From positions 1 through 42,162 of the forward strand of contig CALXOP010000035.1 of assembly GCA_944390035.1 (NCBI GenBank): 42,162 nucleotides of DNA. The letters run 5' to 3'. Position 1 is the stretch's first letter, and every line of letters begins with the position of its first letter. Below the pieces are notes generated by a model. It was given only the letters and a program-made list of their open reading frames with translations. It had not been told where the DNA came from and ran no database searches. Shown in pieces: positions 26,733 to 35,013 of the stretch. Position numbers and translations under genes: made by a program. The stretch is from an uncultured Alphaproteobacteria bacterium. Its GTDB lineage: Bacteria; Pseudomonadota; Alphaproteobacteria; RF32; CAG-239.

Positions 26733-28520
26733 TTAAGCAATTTTCTTTGATTTAAATTGTGCATTGTACAAGGCCTTATAAGCACCGTTTTCAATGTTTA
26801 ATAATTGCTCGTGCGTTCCTTGTTCCACAATTTCGCCGTCATTTACCACAACAATATTATCGGCATTTTGTACGGTTGACAAGCGGTGAGCAATCACAAA
26901 CACAGTTCTGTCTTGCATCAAATTATCGATGGCCTTTTGCACCACAGCCTCGGCTTTGTTATCCAATGCGGATGTTGCTTCATCCAAAATCACGACCGGA
27001 GCATTCTTGATAAAAGCTCTTGCAATAGCCAAACGTTGACGTTGCCCGCCCGAAAGTAAAGAACCTCTTTCACCGATTTTGGTATCAAGTCCATCTTTGA
27101 GTTCAGAAATAAACTCGTCCAAACAAGCCATCTTAACAGCCTTAGCGATTTCTTCTTCCGTGGCATCTTCTTTACCTAACAAAATATTGTCACGAATTGT
27201 ACCGGCAAACAAGAAATTATCTTGGAACACCACAGCAATATTATCGCGCAAACTTTGCAATGTAAAATCTCTGATATCTGTTCCGTCAATGGTAATTGAC
27301 CCGCTTTTTACATCATAAAATCTGGGAATCAGGTTGACAATTGTGGTTTTTCCGCCGCCTGAATTTCCAACCAAAGCGATTGTCGAGCCGGATTTAACGT
27401 TCAGATTAATATCTTTTAAAACCGGCACTCCTTCATTATACTCAAAATCGACATGATGAAATTGAATACCCTTATGAACACCAAGGAGCTTCTGTGCATC
27501 CGGACGATTTACAATAGTCGGTTCGGTTTCCAAAATTTCTACCACACGCTCAATAGCCAAAAACGAAACTTGCATGGCGTTATAGTTTTTGCCAATACTT
27601 TTGATTGGGGTATAAAGCAGAATAAGCGCCGTAATAAAAGACACAAAGTTACCGCTGGTAATGGTGCCGTTAACAATTAAATAGCTGCCATAACCAATCA
27701 CGGCGCCGATACCGATAGAAACAATAATATGCAAAGCCGGCGTCATCCATGCGGTTTTTTGCACCATTTTAATAGTGAGCTTAAACAGGTTTCGCAACGT
27801 ATCATCAAAGCGATGATAAATTTTGCGCTGCAAATTATAAGAGGCGATTGTTTTGTTCCCTGAACAAGTTTCGGTATAGTTAGAAAGAATTTTTGCGCTT
27901 TCGACCACACTTCCCAAAACCACACGTTTAATTCTTCTTCTAACCGAAGCCAGAGGCATCAAAGCGCATCCCAAAATCAACACGGCAATGATGGCCAACT
28001 GCCAAGAGTTATAGATTAAAACGCATACCAAGGAAACCGAAGAAAAGAAACGCGATACAAATACTTTTAAATTTTCCAGCAAACCGGCACAAGCAACATC
28101 ACAATCTGAGCTGAAGCGCTGAACAATAAATCCTGAGTCATGCTGGTCAAAATAAGCTGTTTGCATGTGTAAAAGTTTTCGATAAAGGGAGCGTTTCAAA
28201 TCTTGATTAATTTTTGTGCCGACCCAAGTATTAAGATATGTGGCCGCATAATTAAGTCCGCCTTGCACCGACGTAAATGCAACAATTAATAACGGAATAT
28301 AAGCCGGAGAGGAGCTTGATTTGTCAACCAAAACAATATCCATATAAGGCTTTAAAGACAAAGCCACCACCGAATCTAAAGCCCCGATAGGAATACAAAT
28401 TAAAATGGCCAAAATAGCCCGAAACAAATAGGGCTTAACAAAAGGCCACATTTTTTTGTAGTGCTCGGTAAATTCGAGTTTTTTTGGTTCTTCATCAATT
28501 TGAATTTTATCTTCAATCAT
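26733..28520 (-). CDS. MsbA-like ABC exporter
   Basis: 595 residues: six membrane helices (residues 30-330), then an ATPase domain with Walker A GNSGGGKTT near residue 385, Q-loop VFQDNFLFAG, signature LSGGQRQR, Walker B VVILDEATSALDNKAE and H-loop IAHRLSTVQ. It is closer to MsbA (lipid A-core flippase) than the exporter at 22067, as shown by text such as TYLNTWVGTKINQDLKRSLYRKLL and ALILLYTPIK. That it is the real lipid A exporter is inference; no lpxK or kdtA lies nearby. A good AAGGAAAAA Shine-Dalgarno precedes the ATG. Likely monocistronic. Confidence 0.88.
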   Translation of the reverse strand: MIEDKIQIDEEPKKLEFTEHYKKMWPFVKPYLFRAILAILICIPIGALDSVVALSLKPYMDIVLVDKSSSSPAYIPLLIVAFTSVQGGLNYAATYLNTWVGTKINQDLKRSLYRKLLHMQTAYFDQHDSGFIVQRFSSDCDVACAGLLENLKVFVSRFFSSVSLVCVLIYNSWQLAIIAVLILGCALMPLASVRRRIKRVVLGSVVESAKILSNYTETCSGNKTIASYNLQRKIYHRFDDTLRNLFKLTIKMVQKTAWMTPALHIIVSIGIGAVIGYGSYLIVNGTITSGNFVSFITALILLYTPIKSIGKNYNAMQVSFLAIERVVEILETEPTIVNRPDAQKLLGVHKGIQFHHVDFEYNEGVPVLKDINLNVKSGSTIALVGNSGGGKTTIVNLIPRFYDVKSGSITIDGTDIRDFTLQSLRDNIAVVFQDNFLFAGTIRDNILLGKEDATEEEIAKAVKMACLDEFISELKDGLDTKIGERGSLLSGGQRQRLAIARAFIKNAPVVILDEATSALDNKAEAVVQKAIDNLMQDRTVFVIAHRLSTVQNADNIVVVNDGEIVEQGTHEQLLNIENGAYKALYNAQFKSKKIA

Positions 28521-28577
28521 CGTTTTTCCTTAAAAATATAGATAAGGTATAATAAAAAATTTTATGTTTAATGCAAG

Positions 28578-29021
28578 CTATAAGTGAATAATCCCTAAAA
28601 ACTGCAACACCGCAACCACAAATCCGATTTGCATAATCAAAACAAATGCAAATTCAGCCTGATAGCTTTTCTTTTTGTTTTTGTGGTGTAAGGTTTTTTG
28701 CGCGAGCAAAGCCCCGCTCCAGCCGCCAAGCATTTCCAAGGCATGCAGGTTTCTTTCGGGCACACGCCACTCACCTTTAACGGCCGCACGCTTATCAACA
28801 AAATAGGCCAAATAAGTAACCGGATTGATAACCACAAATTGATACACCAAAAACAACAAAAGTGTTTTGGGTGCAAACGGCGTCACTCTAAAATAGTGTG
28901 TTTCAATATAATAGGCTCCCAAAATAACGATTCCGGCATGGAGCAGAAAGAAACTGTTTTTTTGCAAAGGTCGGATAAGGAGTAACAATCCGATTAAAAT
29001 TGTGCTTGCGGTAATAACCAT
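28578..29021 (-). CDS. DUF1294 membrane protein
   Basis: The C-terminal 90 residues match DUF1294: YFVDKRAAVKGEWRVPERNLHALEML, GGWSGALLAQKTLHHKNKKKSYQ and a final membrane helix. Four membrane segments in all. An open frame reaches a GTG at 29087, but the ATG at 29021 has an AGAG sequence in front and begins directly with a membrane helix (MVITASTILIGLLLLI), so I prefer 147 residues. Some DUF1294 proteins carry an N-terminal cold-shock domain; this one does not. Function unknown. It stands 57 nt downstream of the start of the MsbA-like gene, same direction. Confidence 0.8.
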   Translation of the reverse strand: MVITASTILIGLLLLIRPLQKNSFFLLHAGIVILGAYYIETHYFRVTPFAPKTLLLFLVYQFVVINPVTYLAYFVDKRAAVKGEWRVPERNLHALEMLGGWSGALLAQKTLHHKNKKKSYQAEFAFVLIMQIGFVVAVLQFLGIIHL

Positions 29022-29182
29022 AGATTTTCTCTGATAAATTAACAACACGTCAGGCATAATAACGAAATTATAAAAAAAAGCAACCACCTATCAAATAGTG
29101 AATAACTAAAAAAAAGATAATGAGATTTAAAAAAATGCCTTTATATTAAGGTTAATAAAAAGTAAAAATTTAAGGATAAGAG

Positions 29183-29707
29183 ATGAAAAAACTTCTGACG
29201 GCATCAGCATATATCTTATTGGCAGCCTGCACGGTAGCCAGCCACCAGGCCATGGAAGACAATGCACAATATGTGGTTGATACGCCCTATGCCCAGCCGC
29301 AACCGCTCACCGATGAAAGCACTGCGCCCGAGGCATATATTTTAGTTGCCAACCGCACGATTAATAAGTTGTTGGATGAAACTTCAGAATATTATGACAA
29401 ACTGCCGCGTCCGAAAATTTATGTTATGTCTCCCGAAAAGCCAGATGAAAATACCCCTGACGGCATCTACCAAGCCCGCCTTGAAACAATAAAAATTCTG
29501 GAAGGCTCCAAAACCTATACGGTTGTTAACAATTTAAATGATGCGGATTATTATCTCAAAATTTCTGCCAACCCCATTGCTTTGCAAGGAAGCACAATGC
29601 CGGCCATTTCTTATCACTTAGCTCTTTACTCATCTGACAACACCCCGCTCAAGGAGTGGTCTCAAGTAATCAAACAAGTCCAAAATGACGATAAAAGCTG
29701 GTGGTAA
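29183..29707 (+). CDS. Envelope lipoprotein, first of a pair
   Basis: 174 residues with a lipoprotein signal ending in LLAAC (Cys16). The mature part has an alpha/beta domain (PEAYILVANRTINKLLDE, PRPKIYVMSPEKP, RLETIKILEGSKTYTVVNNLNDADYYLKI, AISYHLALYSSDN) and a striking end, VQNDDKSWW. The layout recalls LpoB/CsgG-like outer-membrane lipoproteins, but I am not sure of the family. AAGGATAAGAG precedes the ATG. The last 7 nt overlap the next gene, whose protein also carries a CsgG-like region, so the two are likely partners in the periplasm. Confidence 0.75.
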   Translation: MKKLLTASAYILLAACTVASHQAMEDNAQYVVDTPYAQPQPLTDESTAPEAYILVANRTINKLLDETSEYYDKLPRPKIYVMSPEKPDENTPDGIYQARLETIKILEGSKTYTVVNNLNDADYYLKISANPIALQGSTMPAISYHLALYSSDNTPLKEWSQVIKQVQNDDKSWW

Positions 29708-30816
29708 AATTGCGATTCTTAACGGCTCTTTTGGTTGCCTTGTTGGGGGCACTTTCGGCCCAAGCTGCGGATAATGATGTCTCTTTAGATACGTCATCTC
29801 TGGATGGTGATGTTATCTCGGTTTACGGCACGGACTGTGAAAAAATCAAAGCCGGAGAGGCGCGCTCAACGGTACGTGTCCGCGTGACGGATAAAGCCAG
29901 TTATTTGGCGGTTAGTTCTTTACCTGATTTAAAAAATGCCCATGTTGAGTTAAATGACCATGACTTTAACGTGATGGTCTATAATTTGGTGGATAACAGC
30001 ATTGAGGACATGGCAATCCGCACCACCAAGCAAACACCGGATGAAATTTGTGTCGAGGTTACGGGCTACATTTCGGGCAAAAACATTTTCGCCGCCATTG
30101 ATGAGGCCTTAAATCGCCAAAAAAATTCATCTGAGCCCGAAGAAGAAATAAATGAAACTCAGCAAGATGTTGAGCAAGTAGAGGAGCCAAAGCCGGTTTC
30201 CCAAGAAATACAATCCTCAGAAGTAGATGTGTCGCAAAAACAAGCTCTTTATGCACCCGAAACACCGGCACCCGAAACGCAGCCGGAAATTCCGCAAACG
30301 ATTGAAGAACCTGAACCAACGCAAGAGGATGATTATTTAGCCGCCAAAGCCGCCAGTAAAGGGTTAATTTTTATTGCGCCGACAGAGTTTTTCAATAATA
30401 CCTCATCTGCCAAATATTCGGAAATTTTGCGTGAAATGTTTGTAAAAAGCGAATATTTTTATATTACCGATAAAAAGGAATTGGCTGATTTTGTGATAAC
30501 GCCGAAAGTCTTGCGTGCCAAGGTTGACCCGATAAATTCCGAAACCAACCGTCTGCAAATGGTTATCTCGCTTGAAAGTTATAATCCCGCAACGGAAGAG
30601 ACCGATACCGAACATCAAAATCGTTTTGTCTTGTTTAGTTCAAGCGAAGATGAGCAAGAAGTCGCCTCTAAATTAATGAAACAACTTTTTTCCAAAGCCG
30701 CCGATAAAATCATTACCGAGTTGGAGATTAAGCAGCGCAAAAAGAATAATGATGCCGGCTTGCCGTCGGTTATAACGCCGGTGTCGAACTCTCCAGTAAA
30801 GACGGGTGCTCTTTAA
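29701..30816 (+). CDS. Periplasmic protein with CsgG/FlgT-like domain
   Basis: 371 residues with a Sec signal peptide ending in LSAQA. An N-terminal domain (residues 25-125: VISVYGTDCEKIKAGEARSTVR...VTGYISGKN) is followed by a Glu/Pro/Gln-rich linker of about 90 residues. A C-terminal alpha/beta domain follows (GLIFIAPTEFFNNTSSAKYSEIL, YFYITDKKELADFVITPKVLRAKVD, LQMVISLESYNPATEETD), which has the pattern of CsgG, LpoB or FlgT middle domains. Start is GTG at 29701, overlapping the lipoprotein stop by 7 nt. The 3' end overlaps the convergent gene at 30770 by 47 nt. Function unknown; a peptidoglycan or outer-membrane assembly role is only a guess. Confidence 0.75.
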   Translation: MVKLRFLTALLVALLGALSAQAADNDVSLDTSSLDGDVISVYGTDCEKIKAGEARSTVRVRVTDKASYLAVSSLPDLKNAHVELNDHDFNVMVYNLVDNSIEDMAIRTTKQTPDEICVEVTGYISGKNIFAAIDEALNRQKNSSEPEEEINETQQDVEQVEEPKPVSQEIQSSEVDVSQKQALYAPETPAPETQPEIPQTIEEPEPTQEDDYLAAKAASKGLIFIAPTEFFNNTSSAKYSEILREMFVKSEYFYITDKKELADFVITPKVLRAKVDPINSETNRLQMVISLESYNPATEETDTEHQNRFVLFSSSEDEQEVASKLMKQLFSKAADKIITELEIKQRKKNNDAGLPSVITPVSNSPVKTGAL

Positions 30817-31588
30817 TAGAGCGAACCACATAGCTTAAATTGTTAAATCTGGGGAGTGATTTTGCCGCGCAATAAGCAGTAATTTGCATTTCAAGTTTAT
30901 TGCGCAAAACTTCTCTGTCTCCGGCCTCGTCCCCCACATAGACCACAATTTCCAAATCGGTAAAGCCTCGGTCGGTATAAAGGTTAAAATCAAGGCTCAA
31001 GACCACATCTTTAATCATATTGATTAAAGTTTTTTGCAAAGTTTTGAAATGCTCAAGCGCGTTCAAATATTTGAAGACGTTCACAAATTCCTGCAAGGCT
31101 TTTTTTCTATCAAAATTCGCATCGCAAACGGCAATTCTCTCCAAATAATCCAAATTGCCGACAATGGCTGCATATTTAATCATCTGCGCAAAAAAGATAT
31201 TAATAAAACTTTTTGTCGCATCAAATTTTGGCTTGAGCAAAATTCCGGCCATATCGGTAAGCCCGAGATTAACCAGGTTGGAGATAAACAAAGCCTCCAT
31301 TGCCGGCGACATCTCACCGCCCAAGTCCCAAATTTTGTAGGCGAGGGCCTTGGCTTTTTGCTGCTCGCCGCGCATAATTTGCTCTTGCATGAGCAAAATC
31401 AAGCCGTTTATGTCATTAGGACTTTCTTTAATCAAGTGATAAAGCTGCTTTTCTAGGTGCAAAATTTCATCTTGTTGCGCATAGTTTAGCTTCACCAATA
31501 ACTTATAAATAGTCGGAAAACTCGTAATCGGCAGTTCTCCTACTTGAGCCTGAATTGGTTGGGTTAATTGGTTTTGTTCATCACTCAT
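30770..31588 (-). CDS. Unknown soluble helical protein
   Basis: 272 residues, family not recognised. No signal peptide or membrane helix. The first two-thirds form helical repeats resembling TPRs (LHLEKQLYHLIKESPNDINGLILLMQEQIM, GEQQKAKALAYKIWDLG, MEALFISNLVNLGLTDMAGILL). The last third is alpha/beta with a conserved-looking string DLEIVVYVGDEAGDREVLRNKLEM. Its 3' end overlaps the convergent periplasmic-protein gene by 47 nt, without a terminator between. There is no strong Shine-Dalgarno; AAGGATTTTTAAG lies upstream of the ATG. It reads in the same direction as, and downstream of, dtd. Confidence 0.65.
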   Translation of the reverse strand: MSDEQNQLTQPIQAQVGELPITSFPTIYKLLVKLNYAQQDEILHLEKQLYHLIKESPNDINGLILLMQEQIMRGEQQKAKALAYKIWDLGGEMSPAMEALFISNLVNLGLTDMAGILLKPKFDATKSFINIFFAQMIKYAAIVGNLDYLERIAVCDANFDRKKALQEFVNVFKYLNALEHFKTLQKTLINMIKDVVLSLDFNLYTDRGFTDLEIVVYVGDEAGDREVLRNKLEMQITAYCAAKSLPRFNNLSYVVRSIKEHPSLLESSTPAL

Positions 31589-31643
31589 CTTAAAAATCCT
31601 TTTAGCTGGAATAAGGCTAAGTCAAAAAAGTTAAAATTTATTT

Positions 31644-32081
31644 TTATTTTTCCAAAATAAAAGTGCACGGCCCGTCATTGACCAAAGACACCAACATCTC
31701 CGCCTGAAAAATGCCGGTTTCGACTTTAAGGTTATGGCTTTTCAACTGTTGCACAAAATATTCATATAAGGGCTTAGCCTCTTCGGGGCGTGCGGCAGTT
31801 TCAAATCCGGGGCGATTCCCGCGAGATGTGTCTCCGGCCAACGTGAATTGCGAAATGGCTAAGATTTCTCCGCCGACATCTTGGATAGAGAGGTTCATTT
31901 TTCCGTCATTGTCTTCAAAAATACGCAAATTTGCAACTTTTTTAGCCAAATAATCGGCTTGTTGCGGAGTATCGCCTTTTTGCACGCCGATAAACAGCAA
32001 AAATCCCTTAGCGATTTTGCCGACAATTTGTTGCTTTACCTCGACCGCTGCCGAAGTTACTCTTTGTACCAGAACTTTCAT
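31644..32081 (-). CDS. dtd: D-aminoacyl-tRNA deacylase
   Basis: Removes D-amino acids (and glycine) wrongly attached to tRNAs. All family motifs are present: start MKVLVQRVTSAAVEV, GKIAKGFLLFIGVQKGDT, the catalytic SQFTLAGDTSRGNRPGF, and NDGPCTFILE. The frame opens at 32096, but the ATG at 32081 gives the usual start and the standard 145 residues. No clear Shine-Dalgarno is seen. It is followed downstream by the unknown gene at 30770-31588 and is divergent from the lipoprotein hydrolase. Confidence 0.96.
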   Translation of the reverse strand: MKVLVQRVTSAAVEVKQQIVGKIAKGFLLFIGVQKGDTPQQADYLAKKVANLRIFEDNDGKMNLSIQDVGGEILAISQFTLAGDTSRGNRPGFETAARPEEAKPLYEYFVQQLKSHNLKVETGIFQAEMLVSLVNDGPCTFILEK

Positions 32082-32183
32082 TGTTATACATACCAAGTTA
32101 TTGTTAAGAGCTCTTATGATATTGCAATAATCTTTAAGATAAATTAAAATTCGCGCAATTAATAAAATTTAAGGACTTAGCCG

Positions 32184-33434
32184 ATGCAAAAAATTTTGCT
32201 GATTTTAGTAATGATGAGCTTGAGCGGTTGTGCCTCTTTTGGCAGAGGAGTGGCCGAAGCCTTACTTGATGACCAAAAAGAAGACACCCGCCAGTGTGAA
32301 ATTCAAGGAACACCCTTACCCGGAATCAACGATATGTTTAAGCAAAACAAAGTTGTCAAAGTGATGATGATTCACGGGGTCGGCACACATACGCCGGGCT
32401 ATGCCACGCGCATTCGGGAGAACTTGGCCAAAAGTATGGGGCTAAACGTTTTCTCTCGCCGTGATAAAAATATTGTCTTGATTGATCCTGATGATAAAAA
32501 GACCGAGATTGGTAATTTGCGCGTGACCCGCATGCAAAATGAAACCGGCACTAAAGATTTGATTTTTTACGAACTGACTTGGTCGGTAAACACCTCTGCC
32601 CAAAAACGTATTTTGGATTATGATACTTCCGGACTTTATGAGCATAAGAGAGCCGCGTTTAACCATACCATGAAAGCATTTTTGGATGATGTTATTCCTG
32701 ACCCCGAGATTTATGTCACCGATAAAAATAACCACATCTTAAATGCCACCAAACAATCCACCTGTTGGATGTTAAGTCGTTCTTGGGAGCAACTTGAGCC
32801 AAACAAAAAGCAGGTTTGTACCGTTTCTTCCTATAACCAAATTAAAGACTTAACGCGAGATAACATTATTTTCATTACCCATAGCTTGGGCAGTAAAATC
32901 TTAATGGATAGTTTAACCGACATTGTCAATACGGTCGCATCTCTTGATGTGCAAGAACAAATCAAACAACGAACCGATGTCCGGTTGATTTTGGAAGAGC
33001 TTCAAAACAAAGAGATGACGGTATTTATGCTGGCAAACCAATTACCTCTGTTACAAATTGCCGGCCCGCAACCGCAAGTAACCGGACAAATTCCGTCTTA
33101 TTGCAGTAAAAAAGGCAAAAACTATAAAAGCCGCGTCTTTAAGCGCATAAATATTGTGGCATTTTCTGACCCGAACGATTTGTTGAGCTATGGCCTGCCG
33201 CAAGAATTTGTAGATAATCACATAGATTCCAGAATGTGTCCCGAAGTCACCAATGTGAATATCAATATTGCCGAAGAAATATCGGTTTTTGGTGCCGGCG
33301 TGGTCAATCCGGTTACGGCGCATACCGAATATGACAATGACGACCGTGTGATAGAAATGATTGCCAACGGCACGCAAAACCTCAAAGATAATGAAATCTT
33401 ATCGCAAAGGTGCCGTTTTACCTATTTTAAGTAG
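32184..33434 (+). CDS. Lipoprotein alpha/beta hydrolase
   Basis: 416 residues with a lipoprotein signal ending in lipobox LSGC (Cys16). The hydrolase signs are an oxyanion-loop motif VMMIHGVGTH, a nucleophile elbow IFITHSLGSK (Ser in place of the usual G-H-S-x-G, here T-H-S-L-G), a plausible acid in FSDPNDLLSYGLP and a late His in NPVTAHTEYDNDD. The order Ser-Asp-His fits. A large insert between the first strand and the elbow (about 110 residues) has two Cys. Substrate unknown; it could be a lipase or esterase anchored to the outer membrane. TAAGGACTTAG precedes the ATG. It is not obviously part of the Bat operon, which has its own promoter. Confidence 0.75.
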   Translation: MQKILLILVMMSLSGCASFGRGVAEALLDDQKEDTRQCEIQGTPLPGINDMFKQNKVVKVMMIHGVGTHTPGYATRIRENLAKSMGLNVFSRRDKNIVLIDPDDKKTEIGNLRVTRMQNETGTKDLIFYELTWSVNTSAQKRILDYDTSGLYEHKRAAFNHTMKAFLDDVIPDPEIYVTDKNNHILNATKQSTCWMLSRSWEQLEPNKKQVCTVSSYNQIKDLTRDNIIFITHSLGSKILMDSLTDIVNTVASLDVQEQIKQRTDVRLILEELQNKEMTVFMLANQLPLLQIAGPQPQVTGQIPSYCSKKGKNYKSRVFKRINIVAFSDPNDLLSYGLPQEFVDNHIDSRMCPEVTNVNINIAEEISVFGAGVVNPVTAHTEYDNDDRVIEMIANGTQNLKDNEILSQRCRFTYFK

Positions 33435-33492
33435 CAAGTTAAGAGCAATAAAAGTTGCCCTTAATCATTTTGTGATTCTTTCTTTGTTCGGG

Positions 33493-33521
33493 TTGATTTT
33501 TAAGGATGAAACGCTTAAATT
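33493..33521 (+). promoter_or_regulatory. Promoter of the Bat operon
   Basis: TTGATT (33493-33498), 17-nt spacer, TAAATT (33516-33521), 26 nt before the first start codon. It supports a transcription unit that begins here. Confidence 0.5.
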
Positions 33522-33547
33522 TATAAAAGCGAAGAAAGGAACAAACC

Positions 33548-34009
33548 ATGCCTCAACTGCAAGATAATTTACCCGAATTGCGAGATATTCATTTGCCCGA
33601 CGGTGTTTCGGCTTTTCCTCTGGCTTATGGCTGGTGGGTGATTGGGCTCAGTATCATTGGAGCGATTGTGCTCATCAAAGTTATCTTGTATTTGCGCCGC
33701 AAAAGCAAAAAACGCTATGCCCTCAAACTCATTAATACCATTGCCGAGGCTAACCCCGTCTTGGCCGCCAAACAAGCATCCGAAATTCTGCGCCGAATTT
33801 GTGTCCTGAAATATCCTAAAGCGGCCACGCTTTATGGGCAAGATTGGCTTGATTTTTTGCACCTCCATTGCCGCCAAAAATTAAATGAAGCGGAAGCGGG
33901 CCTATTGTTAAATGCCCCTTATATGAGTGAAAATGCTAAAGGTTACGGCACAAAAGAGATAAAAGCCATCAAACAATTTTGCATTTCCTGGATAGGAGAA
34001 AATCTATGA
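33548..34009 (+). CDS. DUF4381 protein of the Bat operon
   Basis: 153 residues. The family start LRDIHLPDGVSAFPLAYGWWVIG is followed by one membrane helix (IIGAIVLIKVILYL) and a helical cytoplasmic domain (AKQASEILRRICVLKYPKAATLYGQDWLDFL). This is the small DUF4381 protein that usually lies between the DUF58 gene and batA. AAGAAAGGAACAAACC precedes the ATG. The stop overlaps the batA start (ATGA), so translation is coupled. Here it is the first gene of the operon; the moxR and DUF58 genes that usually come before it are absent from this window. Confidence 0.9.
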   Translation: MPQLQDNLPELRDIHLPDGVSAFPLAYGWWVIGLSIIGAIVLIKVILYLRRKSKKRYALKLINTIAEANPVLAAKQASEILRRICVLKYPKAATLYGQDWLDFLHLHCRQKLNEAEAGLLLNAPYMSENAKGYGTKEIKAIKQFCISWIGENL

Positions 34010-35010
34010 TACATATTGCCTATCCCTTAATGTTTTTGTTGCTCTTGCTGCCCTTTGTCGTGCACTATTTATTTTCTCCGCTCAAAGGGATGCATGGCGA
34101 CGCTCTGCACGTTCCTTTTTTGAAAGATTTAGCCAATATTAATCTGAAGTCGGGAAGCGTTTGGGGGCAAGTCAATGTAAGCGATTCTTCAAAATTCTCG
34201 CTCCATTTTTGGGAGTTGTTTGCCGTCTTTGCTTTATTGGTTTGTGCCATGTCTCGCCCGCAATGGGTCGGAGAGCCGATTCGTATCCATAGCCAAAGCC
34301 GAGATGTCTTGCTGGTGATGGATATTTCAAATTCTATGGCCGAACCTGATTTTGTGATAAATCGTCGTCCGGTAAGTAGGCTGAATGCCGTTAAAAAAGT
34401 TGCCGGCGAATTTATCGACCGCCGCGCCGATGACAGAATAGGACTGATATTGTTTGGCACAAGGGCTTATCTGCAATCTCCGATTACTTATGATAAAGCC
34501 GCCGTTAAACAAATTCTCTATTCCATGCAGGCAGGAATGGCCGGCAATTCCACGGCTATAGGTGATGCTCTGGGCTTGGCACTCAAAAGCCTGAAAGATA
34601 GTCCCAATGCGCAAGATAAAGTCATCATTCTTTTGACCGACGGCGAGAATAATGATGGAGCAATAACTTTGCCTCAAGCTATCAAATTAGCCAAAGAAGC
34701 CGGAGTAAAAATTTACACAATCGGCGTTGGGGGAGATAGAAGAGACTTTTCCTCTTTCTTTGGGCTAAGATTGGGCGGTGAGGTAGATGAAGCCGGCCTT
34801 AAACAAATTGCTGATGACACTTCAGGCACTTATTTCCGCGCCCGTGATACCGAGAGTTTGCAGCAAGTTTATGCCGCCATTGATGAGCTTGAACCCACCC
34901 AAAATGAAGATAACTTTGTTCAAGAGACCAAAGAATATTACTATATTCCACTGTTAGCGGCGTTAGTTTTGGGAATGCTTTTGGTATGGCAAATCAGAAA
35001 GGGAAGATAA
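34006..35010 (+). CDS. batA: BatA, von Willebrand factor A membrane protein
   Basis: 334 residues from the ATG at 34006, which has a TAGGAGAAA Shine-Dalgarno and overlaps the DUF4381 stop; an open frame from 33979 is not used. Two N-terminal membrane helices (YPLMFLLLLLPFVVHYLF; LFAVFALLVCAM), a VWA domain (about 98-290) and a C-terminal helix (LLAALVLGMLLVWQI). The metal-site (MIDAS) motif DISNS at 105-109 is intact, with the later Thr in GNSTAIGDAL and Asp in LLTDGEN. It is followed by batB after 3 nt. Bat proteins are linked to aerotolerance and envelope stress with MoxR ATPases; the exact activity is not known. Confidence 0.93.
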   Translation: MIHIAYPLMFLLLLLPFVVHYLFSPLKGMHGDALHVPFLKDLANINLKSGSVWGQVNVSDSSKFSLHFWELFAVFALLVCAMSRPQWVGEPIRIHSQSRDVLLVMDISNSMAEPDFVINRRPVSRLNAVKKVAGEFIDRRADDRIGLILFGTRAYLQSPITYDKAAVKQILYSMQAGMAGNSTAIGDALGLALKSLKDSPNAQDKVIILLTDGENNDGAITLPQAIKLAKEAGVKIYTIGVGGDRRDFSSFFGLRLGGEVDEAGLKQIADDTSGTYFRARDTESLQQVYAAIDELEPTQNEDNFVQETKEYYYIPLLAALVLGMLLVWQIRKGR

Positions 35011-35013
35011 AAA

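Noticed and set aside
22067..28520. Two ABC exporters flanking DUF3137, LemA and SpmA-SpmB genes as one export system
   Set aside because: The genes lie on both strands with separate promoters and terminators, and nothing links their functions beyond membrane location.
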